Shown here: positions 45,958 through 54,804 of the stretch, one piece after another
Numbering within the stretch: the first letter of the stretch is position 1
How the letters are laid out: every line of letters begins with the position of its first letter
Source of the DNA: Flavobacterium gelidilacus DSM 15343
Lineage (GTDB): Bacteria; Bacteroidota; Bacteroidia; Flavobacteriales; Flavobacteriaceae
Assembly (NCBI RefSeq): GCF_000422685.1
Contig: NZ_KE383905.1
Location: 193,065 to 257,064 of the forward strand
Direction: 5' to 3'
DNA length: 64,000 bases
Notes under the pieces: generated by a model
Told to the model about the DNA's origin: nothing
Seen by the model: only the letters and a program-made list of their open reading frames with translations
Databases searched by the model: none
Position numbers and translations under genes: made by a program

Positions 45958-46530
45958 ATGAAACCCTTAGACAGAAAAACCGAAATCATAAATTGTGCAG
46001 CAAAACTTTTCAAAGAAAAAGGCTATAGTGCCGTAACAATGCGTGACATTGCTCAAGCTTTAGACATAAAAGCCGCAAGTTTATATAATCATATCAAATC
46101 CAAGCAAGAAATTTTAGTTTTAATTGTGATTGAAATCGCAGAAGAATTTACCAAGACAATCAACGAAATTGTACTTTCTAAAACAACAACGATTCAAAAA
46201 TTAGAAAAAGTAATCCAATTGCATATTGATATTACGATAAGAAATCCAGAAGCATTAGCATGTTTAAACAACGATTGGATGCATTTAACAGACAAAGAAT
46301 TAACTTATTTTATAAAAATGCGTGAAGATTATGAAGAGAACTTCAGAAACATCATAAAATCCGGAATTGCATCAAATGAAATCAAAAATATAAATCCAGA
46401 AGTTATTATTTTTTCGATGCTTTCAACACTTCGAACGCTTTATTTGTGGTACGGAAAGAAAAAAGGATTTACAGAAAGTTCTTTAAAAAACAATATGTCT
46501 GAAGTTTTGTTAAATGGAATTATAATGTAA
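45958..46530 (+). CDS. TetR family regulator, probable paa repressor
   Basis: The 190-residue protein has a TetR-type helix-turn-helix (about 9-55: LFKEKGYSAVTMRDIAQALD, IKAASLYNHIKSKQEILVLI) and a helical ligand-binding C-terminal domain. In many bacteria the paa genes are controlled by a TetR-type PaaR that senses phenylacetyl-CoA, and this gene lies directly before paaE on the same strand. Palindromic sites with TAACA/TGTTA arms lie before both genes. The specific ligand is inferred. Confidence 0.85.
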   Translation: MKPLDRKTEIINCAAKLFKEKGYSAVTMRDIAQALDIKAASLYNHIKSKQEILVLIVIEIAEEFTKTINEIVLSKTTTIQKLEKVIQLHIDITIRNPEALACLNNDWMHLTDKELTYFIKMREDYEENFRNIIKSGIASNEIKNINPEVIIFSMLSTLRTLYLWYGKKKGFTESSLKNNMSEVLLNGIIM

Positions 46531-46570
46531 ATTAAAACTTTGCGAATATGAGTCTTTACAAGATATTAAA

Positions 46571-46655
46571 TTAACAAAAGTTAAAAATTTACAACGTTTT
46601 CGTAACTAATAAATATTTTCACTAAATTTGCATAACAAACTAACAAGTGTTAGTT
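46571..46655 (+). promoter_or_regulatory. paa operon promoter with two operator-like palindromes
   Basis: TTAACAAAAGTTAA (46571-46584) shares its core with the site before the tetR-like gene. TAAATTTG (46623-46630) is a perfect TAnnTTTG -7 element. AACTAACAAGTGTTAGTT (46638-46655) is an 18-base palindrome with 8-base arms, located where transcription should begin, which is suited to repression. Confidence 0.6.
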
Positions 46656-46674
46656 GAAAGATTAAATTATTTGA

Positions 46675-47748
46675 ATGGCAAAATTTTACAACATACAAGT
46701 CCAAGATATCTTTAAGGAAACAAGAGATTGTTCTGTGGTTACTTTTCAAATTCCAGAGGAATTAGTTTCTGAATTTCAATACAAACCCGGACAACATTTA
46801 ACCTTGAAAACAATAATTGACGGCGAAGATATTCGTCGTTCGTATTCATTATGCTCAAGTCCAGTAGAAAATAAATGGCAAGTAGCGGTTAAGAAAATTC
46901 CTGGAGGTTTGTTTTCATCGTTCATAAATGATACGCTTAAAAAAGGAGATAATCTTGAAATAATGGCTCCAAGCGGAAAATTTAATGTTGATATACATCC
47001 AGAAAAAGCCAAAAATTATATCGTTTTTGCTGCAGGAAGTGGAATCACACCAATACTTTCTATCATAAAAACACATTTAGCACAAGAACCAAATAGTACT
47101 TTTAAACTGTTTTATTTGAATAGAAGCGTAAAATCAATTATCTTTAAAGAAGAAATAGAACAGCTGAAAAACAGATACTTCGGTCGTTTTGAAATTTTTC
47201 ATTTCCTGACTAAAGAGCACCGTTTTTCAGAATTGTTCAACGGAAGGTTTACCAAAGAAAAAATACAAGTTCTTACAGAAAAAATTATAGATATTACCAA
47301 TGTTGACGAATGTTTTATTTGCGGACCAGAAGATATGATTTTCTTGTTGCGCGATGAATTAGCCACTGCAGGATTAGATAAAGAAAAAATTCACTACGAA
47401 TTATTTACATCCGGAATTTCAGATGAAGATAAAAAAAGAATTCAAAAAATCGTAGAACACAAAGTAAACGGAACTGATGTAACCATTATAGATGGAGGAA
47501 AAGAGTTTCATTTCATCATGGAAGATTCTTACGATAACATTCTAGACGGAGCATTAGCAGCTGGTGCCGATTTACCTTTCGCATGCAAAGGAGGCGTTTG
47601 CAGCACATGTAAATGCATGGTTTTAGAAGGAGAAGTTGAAATGAAAGTAAATTACGCATTAGACGCACACGAAGTAGCAAGAGGATTGGTGTTAAGTTGT
47701 CAAGCTGTACCAACAACCGATAAAGTAGTAGTAGATTTCGGAGTATAA
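46675..47748 (+). CDS. paaE: Phenylacetyl-CoA epoxidase reductase subunit PaaE
   Basis: The 357-residue reductase passes electrons from NAD(P)H to the PaaABC oxygenase. It has an FAD domain (RSYS at 55-58), an NAD domain (GSGITP at 121-126, CGPEDM near 216) and a C-terminal plant-type 2Fe-2S domain with C304, C309, C312 and C342 (ACKGGVCSTCKC). It comes first in the operon, as in other flavobacteria, rather than after paaD. The 277-base gap to paaA contains a repeat element. Confidence 0.97.
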   Translation: MAKFYNIQVQDIFKETRDCSVVTFQIPEELVSEFQYKPGQHLTLKTIIDGEDIRRSYSLCSSPVENKWQVAVKKIPGGLFSSFINDTLKKGDNLEIMAPSGKFNVDIHPEKAKNYIVFAAGSGITPILSIIKTHLAQEPNSTFKLFYLNRSVKSIIFKEEIEQLKNRYFGRFEIFHFLTKEHRFSELFNGRFTKEKIQVLTEKIIDITNVDECFICGPEDMIFLLRDELATAGLDKEKIHYELFTSGISDEDKKRIQKIVEHKVNGTDVTIIDGGKEFHFIMEDSYDNILDGALAAGADLPFACKGGVCSTCKCMVLEGEVEMKVNYALDAHEVARGLVLSCQAVPTTDKVVVDFGV

Positions 47749-47754
47749 TCTCAG

Positions 47755-47770
47755 GCTGAGCTTGTCGAAG
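47755..47770. repeat. CTTCGACAAGCTCAGC repeat
   Basis: The minus strand reads CTTCGACAAGCTCAGC, a short sequence I know as over-represented in intergenic DNA of many bacteria. It lies 7 bases after the paaE stop and next to the 112-base element. Confidence 0.5.
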
Positions 47771-47775
47771 TCAGG

Positions 47776-47887
47776 AGCAAATGGCTTGGGCATTTTAGTT
47801 GTCCGTTTTCCTGCTTTCCGTTCCAATCTTTTTTTTCAAAAAAGGATTTCCTCTCCAATCAGGGCTAGTAGAGAAATGTATTGAATA
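47776..47887. repeat. 112-bp intergenic hairpin element, copy in paaE-paaA spacer
   Basis: The element starts AGCAAATGGCTTGGGCATTT, contains CTGCTTTCCGTTCCAATC, a central T/A-run hairpin (TCTTTTTTTTCAAAAAAGGA), CCTCTCCAATCAGGGCTAG and ends AAATGTATTGAATA. A copy of exactly the same length and mostly the same sequence lies at 53363-53474 in another spacer of the operon. Confidence 0.85.
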
Positions 47888-48025
47888 ATAATAAAATAAC
47901 AAACAACAATATCTTAATAAACCATAATATCTTAATGGTTTAAAAAGAAAAAATATTAATCGTTCAAAGTTACTGCAACGTAAAATAGTACGGCGACTGA
48001 ACACTGAACACTAATTCAAAAAAGT

Positions 48026-48982
48026 ATGTCAGATAGAGAAGTAAAAAACCTAGAAGAAATGTTCGATGCAAAAATTGCACGCGACGAAAAAATCGAACCA
48101 AAAGATTGGATGCCGGAAAAATACCGTCAAACACACATTCGCCAAATGTCCCAACACGCACATTCTGAAATAGTCGGAATGTTGCCAGAAGGAAATTGGA
48201 TATCTCGAGCACCATCTTTAAAAAGAAAAGTAGCTTTATTAGCTAAAATTCAAGATGAAGCAGGTCATGGTTTATACCTTTATTCTGCTACAGAAACTTT
48301 AGGGATTTCTCGCGAAGAATTATACGAACAATTGCATTCAGGAAAAGCAAAATATTCAAGTATTTTCAATTATCCAACCTTAACTTGGGCAGATATGGGA
48401 GCAATCGGTTGGTTGGTAGATGGTGCAGCCATTATCAATCAAGTGCCTTTATGTTCCACATCATTCGGACCTTACGCAAGAGCAATGGTTCGCGTGTGTA
48501 AAGAAGAAAGTTTCCATCAAAGACAAGGCTTTCAAATCATAATGACTTTAGCCGAAGGTTCACAAGAACAAAAAGAAATGGCTCAAGACGCTTTAAACCG
48601 CTGGTGGTGGCCATCTTTAATGATGCTTGGACCTTTAGATGCGGAATCGATTCACACAGAACAATCGATGAAGTGGAAATTGAAAAGAAAAAGTAACGAT
48701 GATTTACGTCAACAATTTATAGATCAAACCGTTCCTCAAGCAGAAATGATTGGTTTAACAATCCCAGATCCAGATTTAAAATGGAACGAAGAAAAACAAT
48801 CCTACGATTTCGGTGAAATGAATTGGGATGAATTCTGGCAAGTAGTCAAAGGCCACGGACCATGTAACAAAGAACGTATTTCTGCAAGAGTTAACGCTTG
48901 GGAAAACGGAAAATGGGTTCGCGATGCAGCTATGGCTTACGCAGAAAAACAAGAAAATAAAGTAGTAAAACAAGCAATATAG
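48026..48982 (+). CDS. paaA: Phenylacetyl-CoA epoxidase catalytic subunit PaaA
   Basis: The 318-residue subunit holds the di-iron site that converts phenylacetyl-CoA to the ring 1,2-epoxide. The ligand motifs are [12 protein letters not shown] (E78, H81) and [13 protein letters not shown] (E161, H164), with further Glu residues in the helices before them. Length and motifs are normal. The start follows a spacer with CTGAACACTGAACACT-type repeats. paaB follows after 82 bases of similar repeat. Confidence 0.98.
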   Translation: MSDREVKNLEEMFDAKIARDEKIEPKDWMPEKYRQTHIRQMSQHAHSEIVGMLPEGNWISRAPSLKRKVALLAKIQDEAGHGLYLYSATETLGISREELYEQLHSGKAKYSSIFNYPTLTWADMGAIGWLVDGAAIINQVPLCSTSFGPYARAMVRVCKEESFHQRQGFQIIMTLAEGSQEQKEMAQDALNRWWWPSLMMLGPLDAESIHTEQSMKWKLKRKSNDDLRQQFIDQTVPQAEMIGLTIPDPDLKWNEEKQSYDFGEMNWDEFWQVVKGHGPCNKERISARVNAWENGKWVRDAAMAYAEKQENKVVKQAI

Positions 48983-49064
48983 AACAGTATTCAGTGATCA
49001 GTAATTAGTAGGCAGTTATGCAGAATACTATTAACTGAATACTGAGCACTAAAAACTGAACACT
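48983..49064. repeat. ACTGAACACT-type periodic repeat before paaB
   Basis: The spacer is made of loose 7-8 base units (ACTGAATACTGAGCACT, AAAACTGAACACT) that end at the paaB start codon. The same units occur before paaA (48000-48013) and after the last gene (63620-63635). Confidence 0.65.
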
Positions 49065-49346
49065 ATGAAGAATTGGCCTCTTTGGGAAGTATTTATAAGA
49101 AGTAAAAACGGATTAGAACACCGTCATTGTGGTTCGCTTCATGCAAGTGATGCAACAATGGCTTTGGAAAACGCACGTGATGTTTACACAAGACGAATGG
49201 AAGGTGTAAGTATTTGGGTTGTTCCATCTACTGAAATAACTGCATCAAATCCTGATGATAATGCAGAATTTTTTGAACCAGCTTCAGACAAAATATACCG
49301 TCATCCAACTTTTTACGAACTTCCAGACGAACTAAAACATATGTAA
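49065..49346 (+). CDS. paaB: Phenylacetyl-CoA epoxidase subunit PaaB
   Basis: The 93-residue subunit is typical of PaaB: MKNWPLWEVFIRSKNGLEHR, then GSLHASDATMALENARDVYT and SIWVVPSTEITASNP. PaaB bridges the PaaAC heterodimers of the epoxidase complex. It lies between paaA and paaC. A 31-base palindrome follows 5 bases after the stop. Confidence 0.97.
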   Translation: MKNWPLWEVFIRSKNGLEHRHCGSLHASDATMALENARDVYTRRMEGVSIWVVPSTEITASNPDDNAEFFEPASDKIYRHPTFYELPDELKHM

Positions 49347-49351
49347 TTCTT

Positions 49352-49382
49352 AACCTGCAAGGTTTTCAAAACCTTGTAGGTT
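49352..49382. repeat. 31-base palindrome after paaB
   Basis: AACCTGCAAGGTTTT and AAAACCTTGTAGGTT form a 15-bp stem with one mismatch around a single base. It lacks a T tract, so it is more like a dispersed palindromic repeat than a terminator, and the operon continues past it. Confidence 0.7.
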
Positions 49383-49430
49383 TGTTTTACCAAATGAACC
49401 TTAATTTCTTAATGGTTTAATAAAGAAAAA

Positions 49431-50183
49431 ATGAACAACAATTTAATTCAATACATATACGGAATTGCAGACAATTCTCTAATTTTAGGACAGCGTTTGG
49501 GTGAACTTTGCGGACACGGACCAAGTTTAGAAACCGATATTGCAATGACCAATATTTCACTTGACTTATTCGGACAAGTGAGAAGTTATTTCCAATACGC
49601 AGCTAAATTACAAGGTGAAGACGTTACTGAAGATTCAATCGCTTTCTTGCGAAAAGAACGTGAATACAAAAACGTATTACTTGTAGAACAACCAAATAAA
49701 GATTTCGCATATCAAATTACAAGACAATTTTTGTTTGATATTTATCATTTACTGTTGCTTTCAGAATTACAAAATAGTAAAGACGAAACATTAGCTGCAA
49801 TCGCTAAAAAAAGCATCAAAGAAGTTTCTTATCACACACGTTTTTCGTCAGATTGGATGAAACGTTTAGGAGACGGAACAGAAGAAAGTCATAACAAAGT
49901 TCAAACAGCAATCAATGATTTATGGGAATTCACAGATGAATTATTCCACACAACAGACGCTGATAAAGTAATGATTTCAGAAGGAATAGGAGTAGATGTA
50001 AGCTTGTTAAAAGAATTATTTTACAAAAAAGTTAATGAAATTCTTGAAGAAGCAACATTACAAACTCCAGATATAAAATATTTCCAAAAAGGAGGAAAAC
50101 AAGGAATCCACAGCGAACACATGGGTTATTTGTTAGCACAAATGCAATATATGCAGCTAGCTTATCCAAATATGAATTGGTAG
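49431..50183 (+). CDS. paaC: Phenylacetyl-CoA epoxidase structural subunit PaaC
   Basis: The 250-residue ferritin-like protein pairs with PaaA. It has LAQRLGEL-type helix starts (NSLILGQRLGELCGHGPSLE), AMTNISLDLFGQVRSYFQYA, and the C-terminal QGIHSEHMGYLLAQMQYMQL. PaaC keeps the fold of PaaA but is not the catalytic subunit. It lies in the standard A-B-C-D order. Confidence 0.97.
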   Translation: MNNNLIQYIYGIADNSLILGQRLGELCGHGPSLETDIAMTNISLDLFGQVRSYFQYAAKLQGEDVTEDSIAFLRKEREYKNVLLVEQPNKDFAYQITRQFLFDIYHLLLLSELQNSKDETLAAIAKKSIKEVSYHTRFSSDWMKRLGDGTEESHNKVQTAINDLWEFTDELFHTTDADKVMISEGIGVDVSLLKELFYKKVNEILEEATLQTPDIKYFQKGGKQGIHSEHMGYLLAQMQYMQLAYPNMNW

Positions 50184-50229
50184 AAAAGTAATCAGTTTGC
50201 AGTAGCAGTATTCAGTAAAAAATAAGGAA

Positions 50230-50267
50230 TCCGTGATAATCAGTCAAATCTGTGTAATCCGTGTTCC
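50230..50267. repeat. 38-base spacer repeat (TCCGTGATAATC type), before paaD
   Basis: The unit starts TCCGTGATAATCAGTCAAAT and ends CTGTGTAATCCGTGTTCC. Copies at 53497-53534 and 57504-57540, and a shortened one at 54805-54830, lie in other spacers of the same block. It is followed by TTCGCGACCCGAG and TTTGCGGTTAAAAA just before the paaD start. Confidence 0.75.
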
Positions 50268-50330
50268 AAAAAAAATAATTCGCGACCCGAGACCAAAGGC
50301 CGAACTGACGAAGTAATTTGCGGTTAAAAA

Positions 50331-50831
50331 ATGACAGAAACAACACAAAATATCGACCCAAAACTTTTCGAAATACTAGAAAAAGTTTCCGATCCAGAAA
50401 TTCCAGTCTTATCGATTATGGAAATGGGTGTTGTGCGTTCTGCAAAAATACTTGATGATATAGTCGAGATTGAAATTACACCAACCTATAGCGGTTGTCC
50501 AGCAATGGATGTCATTGAAGAAGATATAATAAAAGCCTTCAAAGACAAAGGATACAAAGCTAAAGTCGAATTAATATTATCACCAGCTTGGACAACCGAT
50601 TGGATAACACCAAAAGGGAGAAAAGCATTAGAAAAATACGGAATTGCTTCACCGTTATCAGAATCAGCAGATAAAGAGGCACTTCTGGGAAATAAAAAAG
50701 TAGTTAAATGTCCACAATGTGGTTCATTCAATACAAAATTAGTTAGTCAATTTGGCTCAACAGCATGCAAAGCATTTTTTCAATGCGAAGACTGTTTAGA
50801 ACCTTTCGACTACTTCAAATGTTTAAAATAA
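50331..50831 (+). CDS. paaD: Epoxidase maturation factor PaaD
   Basis: The 166-residue protein has an N-terminal MIP18/DUF59 domain (LEKVSDPEIPVLSIMEMGVV, then TYSGCPAMDVIEEDI) and a C-terminal zinc-ribbon-like part with several Cys (VKCPQCGSFN, CEDCLEPFDYFKCL). PaaD is thought to help insert or repair the metal centre of the epoxidase. The start follows at once after a periodic repeat (GCGGTTAAAAA). Confidence 0.95.
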   Translation: MTETTQNIDPKLFEILEKVSDPEIPVLSIMEMGVVRSAKILDDIVEIEITPTYSGCPAMDVIEEDIIKAFKDKGYKAKVELILSPAWTTDWITPKGRKALEKYGIASPLSESADKEALLGNKKVVKCPQCGSFNTKLVSQFGSTACKAFFQCEDCLEPFDYFKCLK

Positions 50832-50856
50832 AATATGCGAATTTGCGGTTTTTAGT

Positions 50857-50881
50857 CTTTGCGACTCTGCGACTTTGCGAG
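50857..50881. repeat. CTnTGCGA 25-mer before paaG
   Basis: Three CTnTGCGA units plus G, identical over 25 bases to the unit at 43459-43483 before GxxExxY gene 2, and followed by AAAnATAAA in both. It ends 15 bases before the paaG start codon. Confidence 0.8.
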
Positions 50882-50896
50882 AAACATAAATAAGAT

Positions 50897-51679
50897 ATGA
50901 GTAATTCAATTGAACTAAAAATTGAAAATAAAATAGCATTCATAACATTAAATCGTCCTGAAGTGTTTAATAGCTTCAATCGCGAAATGGCATTATCAAT
51001 GCAAGGAAAACTAGATAATTGTGCTAGTGATTCAAACGTAAGAGCTATCGTAATTTCTGGAAACGGAAAAGCATTTTGTGCGGGACAAGATTTAAAAGAA
51101 GTTACAGATCCAGATTTAAATCCAGGTTTTAGAAAAATTTTAGAAGAACATTACAATCCAATCATCCTAAAAATAAGAAACATTGAAAAACCAGTTATTG
51201 CAGCCGTAAATGGCGTTGCTGCTGGAGCTGGAGCAAACATTGCCTTGGCTTGTGATATTGTTGTTGCTATAGAAAGTGCTAATTTTATTCAAGCCTTCAG
51301 TAAAATCGGATTAGTTCCTGATAGTGCTGGAACGTTCTTTTTACCAAGATTAATTGGTTTCCAAAAAGCAACTGCGTTAATGATGTTAGGAGATAAAGTT
51401 TCAGCTCAAGAAGCTTTGGATTTAGGAATGATTTACAAAGTATTTCCACAAGAAACTTTTGAAGAAGAAGTCAATAAAATGGCACTGACTTTAGCAAATA
51501 TGCCAACAAAAGCATTAGGATTAACCAAAAGATTATTAAACCAATCCTCAACAAACAATTTAGAGCAACAATTAGCTTTAGAAAGCGATTTACAAATCGA
51601 AGCAAGCTCATCAAACGATTACAACGAAGGTGTAACAGCATTCGTAGAAAAAAGAAAACCAGAATTCAAAGGAAACTAA
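50897..51679 (+). CDS. paaG: Ring 1,2-epoxyphenylacetyl-CoA isomerase PaaG
   Basis: The 260-residue crotonase-family protein turns the epoxide into oxepin-CoA. The oxyanion loop is GNGKAFCAGQDL. The two Glu of enoyl-CoA hydratases are absent (N114 and F134), while Asp142 in GLVPDSAGTFFLPRL matches the catalytic Asp of PaaG enzymes; this supports isomerase over hydratase. It lies between paaD and paaH. The spacer before it contains the 25-base CTnTGCGA repeat. Confidence 0.92.
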   Translation: MSNSIELKIENKIAFITLNRPEVFNSFNREMALSMQGKLDNCASDSNVRAIVISGNGKAFCAGQDLKEVTDPDLNPGFRKILEEHYNPIILKIRNIEKPVIAAVNGVAAGAGANIALACDIVVAIESANFIQAFSKIGLVPDSAGTFFLPRLIGFQKATALMMLGDKVSAQEALDLGMIYKVFPQETFEEEVNKMALTLANMPTKALGLTKRLLNQSSTNNLEQQLALESDLQIEASSSNDYNEGVTAFVEKRKPEFKGN

Positions 51680-51680
51680 A

Positions 51681-51707
51681 GTTCCGCAGGAACGAAATAT
51701 AGGTAGC
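51681..51707. repeat. 27-base element ending at the paaH start codon
   Basis: The element begins GTTCCGCAGGAACG (small hairpin GTTCC / GGAAC) and ends ATATAGGTAGC, directly before the ATG. A copy of equal length lies at 54868-54894 before paaZ. Confidence 0.75.
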
Positions 51708-52865
51708 ATGAAGATATCAGTTATTGGAAGTGGAACAATGGGAAGTGGCATAGCACAAGTTGCAGCAACTTCTGGTTGTCATGTAAAAATATTCGACCTA
51801 AACAACGAAGCTTTAATCAAAAGTAAGATTAGTTTAGAAAAGGTTTTAAACCGATTAATCGAAAAAGAAAAAATTGATGCAGGTGAAAAAAACCGAATTC
51901 AAAATAATATATCCTACGTAAATACATTAGCTGATTTATCTGATTCAGATTTAGTAATCGAAGCCATAGTCGAAAACCTTGAAGTCAAGCGAAAAGTGTT
52001 TGCAGAACTAGAAACTTTAGTCTCAGAAAACACAATATTAGCCTCAAATACATCGTCATTATCCATAACTTCCATTGCAGCTTCTTGCCAAAAACCAGAA
52101 CGCGTAATCGGAATTCATTTTTTCAATCCAGCACCATTAATGCAATTGGTAGAAGTTGTGCCTGCAATTCAAACCAGCGAAGAAGTCTTAAATAAAACGG
52201 TACAAATTATTTCCGATTGGAAAAAAGTAGTAGCGGTTGCAAAAGACACACCTGGATTTATTGTAAATCGTGTAGCAAGACCATTTTACAGCGAAAGTTT
52301 ACGCATTCTAGAAGAAGGTTTAGCTGATATGGCGACAATTGACTGGAGTTTAAAAGAAATCGGGGGTTTCAAAATGGGAGCCTTTGAATTAATGGATTTT
52401 ATTGGTCACGATGTAAATTACGTAGTAACAGAAACCGTTTTTACAGCCTTTTATTTCGATCCAAGATACAAACCTTCTTTAACCCAAAAACGATTAGTTG
52501 AAGCTGGTTATTTAGGAAGAAAATCGGGTAAAGGTTTTTATAATTACGCAGAAAATGCAATAATTACGAAACCGAATGAAGACAAAGAAAAAGCAAAACA
52601 AATATTCGAAAGAGTTCTAGTAATGCTAATTAACGAAGCAGCAGACGCTTTATTTTTAAACATCGCTTCAGCAAAAGATATCGACAACGCAATGACCAAA
52701 GGAGTGAATTACCCAAAGGGACTATTAGCTTGGGCAGACGAAATCGGAATCCATTGGTGTGTCGAAAAACTAGACAATTTATACAACGAATACCACGAAG
52801 ACAGATACAGATGTAGTCCGATTTTAAGAAAAATGAAAAATGAAAATAAAAAATTCTTTAATTAA
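51708..52865 (+). CDS. paaH: 3-hydroxyadipyl-CoA dehydrogenase PaaH
   Basis: The 385-residue dehydrogenase oxidises 3-hydroxyadipyl-CoA with NAD. It has the nucleotide-binding GSGTMG at 7-12, a catalytic His in VIGIHFFNPAPLMQLVEVV, and KDTPGFIVNRVARPFYSE at the domain border. The C-terminal helical part includes MTKGVNYPKGLLAWADEIG. It is shorter than some PaaH proteins (two C-terminal domains fit into 385 residues, as usual for Bacteroidetes). The start is set by the 27-base element. Confidence 0.95.
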   Translation: MKISVIGSGTMGSGIAQVAATSGCHVKIFDLNNEALIKSKISLEKVLNRLIEKEKIDAGEKNRIQNNISYVNTLADLSDSDLVIEAIVENLEVKRKVFAELETLVSENTILASNTSSLSITSIAASCQKPERVIGIHFFNPAPLMQLVEVVPAIQTSEEVLNKTVQIISDWKKVVAVAKDTPGFIVNRVARPFYSESLRILEEGLADMATIDWSLKEIGGFKMGAFELMDFIGHDVNYVVTETVFTAFYFDPRYKPSLTQKRLVEAGYLGRKSGKGFYNYAENAIITKPNEDKEKAKQIFERVLVMLINEAADALFLNIASAKDIDNAMTKGVNYPKGLLAWADEIGIHWCVEKLDNLYNEYHEDRYRCSPILRKMKNENKKFFN

Positions 52866-52944
52866 TGATTAACGGATGATGATTTTTGAAATCGGGTTTA
52901 AAATTATGAAATCAAAAATCGTTAATCTTCAATCTTCAATCAAT

Positions 52945-53352
52945 ATGGAAGGAAGCAAAATACCATACAAAATGTTGTCTCAAGATGCCTACAGCCAATG
53001 GCTTGGAATCGAGATTTTAGAATGCGAAATCGGTCGTTGCAAAGTAGCGATGACAGTCCGTCCAGAAATGCTAAACAGCATGCAAAAAGCACACGGTGGA
53101 ATCACATATTCCTTAGCCGACACAGCCTTCGGATTCGCAGCTAACACCCACGGAAAATTTGCAGTTTCCATAGAAACATCCATAAATCACATAGAAGCAG
53201 TAAACGAAGGAGATTATTTGGTTGCCGAATCCGTAATAGAAAAAGTAAACAACAAATTAGGTTTCAATATCATAGAAGTAAAACGTGGCAACGAAATGGT
53301 AGCACTTTTCAAAGGTGTAGTTTATCGCACTCAAAAAGACTGGGAAGAATAA
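52945..53352 (+). CDS. paaI: Hydroxyphenylacetyl-CoA thioesterase PaaI
   Basis: The 135-residue hot-dog thioesterase frees CoA from dead-end intermediates. The core is AHGGITYSLADTAFGFAANT with the catalytic Asp, followed by SINHIEAVNEGDYLVAESV. The frame is open from 52876, but the first 23 codons run through repeat-like sequence (TTAATCTTCAATCTTCAATC), so the ATG at 52945 (MEGSKIPYKMLSQDAYSQWL) is preferred. It follows paaH after 79 bases. Confidence 0.92.
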   Translation: MEGSKIPYKMLSQDAYSQWLGIEILECEIGRCKVAMTVRPEMLNSMQKAHGGITYSLADTAFGFAANTHGKFAVSIETSINHIEAVNEGDYLVAESVIEKVNNKLGFNIIEVKRGNEMVALFKGVVYRTQKDWEE

Positions 53353-53362
53353 AATATTTTGA

Positions 53363-53474
53363 AGCAAATGGCTCGGGCATTTTAGGAAATGTAATTCCTG
53401 CTTTCCGTTCCAATCTTTTTTTGCAAAAAAGGATTTCCTCTCCAATTAGGGCTAGAAGACAAATGTATTGAATA
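53363..53474. repeat. 112-bp intergenic hairpin element, copy in paaI-paaJ spacer
   Basis: This is the second copy of the 47776-47887 element. The left part (GGAAATGTAATTCCT) forms its own small hairpin where the other copy has different bases. The right part is nearly identical. Confidence 0.85.
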
Positions 53475-53496
53475 GAAAATAGAATAAATAAGAAAA

Positions 53497-53534
53497 TCCG
53501 CGAAAATCAGTTAAATCTGTGTCAACCGCGTTCC
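53497..53534. repeat. 38-base spacer repeat before paaJ
   Basis: TCCGCGAAAATCAGTTAAAT to AACCGCGTTCC, same length as 50230-50267, 21 bases before the paaJ start. Confidence 0.75.
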
Positions 53535-53555
53535 AACAAAAGCATAAACAAAAAT

Positions 53556-54758
53556 ATGGAAGCATACATAATAGACGGAATACGTACACCAATAGGAAGT
53601 TATCAAGGAAGTTTATCACCAGTTCGTCCAGACGATTTAGGAGCATTGGTAATCAAAACTGTTGTTGAAAACAATCCAAATATTCCAAAAGAAGCGTACG
53701 ATGACGTAATAATGGGTTGTGCCAATCAAGCCGGAGAAGACAATCGTAATGTTGCGAGAATGTCATTACTTTTAGCAGGATTGCCATATTCAGTTCCCGG
53801 AGAAACAGTAAATAGATTGTGTAGTTCAGGATTATCAGCAATAATTCATGCAAATCGTGCCATAAAAGCTGGTGACGGACACTTATTTATAGCTGGTGGA
53901 GTTGAAAACATGACTCGCGGACCATTAGTAGTTTCAAAACCATCTTCTGCTTATGGAACTGATTCAAAAATGTATGATTCAAGTTTCGGATGGCGTTTTG
54001 TCAATCCAAAAATGAACAGCATGTTCGGGACAGAAGGAATGGGAGAAACTGCCGAAAATTTAGTAGAAAAATATTCAATTTCAAGAGAAGATCAAGATAC
54101 TTTCGCTTTCAAAAGTCAAATGAAAGCAACGGCTGCTCAAAATTCAGGAAGATTAGCTAAAGAAATTGTAGCAGTAGAAATTCCACAAAGAAAAGGGGAT
54201 CCAATAGTTTTCTCAAAAGACGAATTCATCAAACCAAATTCTTCTTTAGAAGTTTTAGGAAAATTACGTGCAGCTTTCAAAAAAGACGGAAGCGTAACCG
54301 CTGGAAATTCATCAGGTTTAAACGATGGAGCAGCAGCAACAATTATCGCATCAGCAGAAGCTGTAGAAAAATATAATTTAAAACCAATTGCTCGAATAGT
54401 AAGTTCAGCAGTAATTGGAGTAGAACCAAGAATAATGGGAATTGGTCCAGTGGAAGCTACAAAAAAAGCATTAGCAAAAGCTAATCTAACTTTAGACCAA
54501 ATCGACATCATTGAATTAAACGAAGCCTTTGCTTCACAAAGTATAGCTTGTTTACGCGAATTAGGATTAAAAGACGATGACGCAAGAGTAAATCCAAACG
54601 GTGGCTCCATCGCAATCGGACATCCATTAGGAGTAACAGGAGCAAGAATTGCCTATTCAGCAGCATTAGAATTACAACTAACTCAAAAAAGATACGCATT
54701 AATCACAATGTGCATCGGCGTTGGGCAAGGTTACGCGGCAATTATAGAAAGAGTTTAA
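53556..54758 (+). CDS. paaJ: 3-oxoadipyl-CoA thiolase PaaJ
   Basis: The 400-residue thiolase splits 3-oxoadipyl-CoA into succinyl-CoA and acetyl-CoA; it may also act on the 5,6-dehydro compound earlier in the path. The nucleophile is C89 in NRLCSSGLSA, the catalytic His is in GGSIAIGHPLGVTGAR, and the second Cys is in ITMCIGVGQGYA. An open frame on the opposite strand (54137-54610) is only its shadow. The gene symbols pcaF and paaJ are both used for this family. Confidence 0.95.
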   Translation: MEAYIIDGIRTPIGSYQGSLSPVRPDDLGALVIKTVVENNPNIPKEAYDDVIMGCANQAGEDNRNVARMSLLLAGLPYSVPGETVNRLCSSGLSAIIHANRAIKAGDGHLFIAGGVENMTRGPLVVSKPSSAYGTDSKMYDSSFGWRFVNPKMNSMFGTEGMGETAENLVEKYSISREDQDTFAFKSQMKATAAQNSGRLAKEIVAVEIPQRKGDPIVFSKDEFIKPNSSLEVLGKLRAAFKKDGSVTAGNSSGLNDGAAATIIASAEAVEKYNLKPIARIVSSAVIGVEPRIMGIGPVEATKKALAKANLTLDQIDIIELNEAFASQSIACLRELGLKDDDARVNPNGGSIAIGHPLGVTGARIAYSAALELQLTQKRYALITMCIGVGQGYAAIIERV

Positions 54759-54804
54759 AATTTAAGATTGAGGATTAACGATTTTAGATTTTAGAAGTAA
54801 AAAT

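Noticed and set aside
47970..48215. 81-codon minus-strand frame at the start of paaA
   Set aside because: It covers the spacer repeat and the first paaA codons and has no similarity to a known protein.
54137..54610. 157-codon open frame on the minus strand inside paaJ
   Set aside because: It lies wholly inside a conserved thiolase gene and its product has no recognisable motif; it is a shadow frame.
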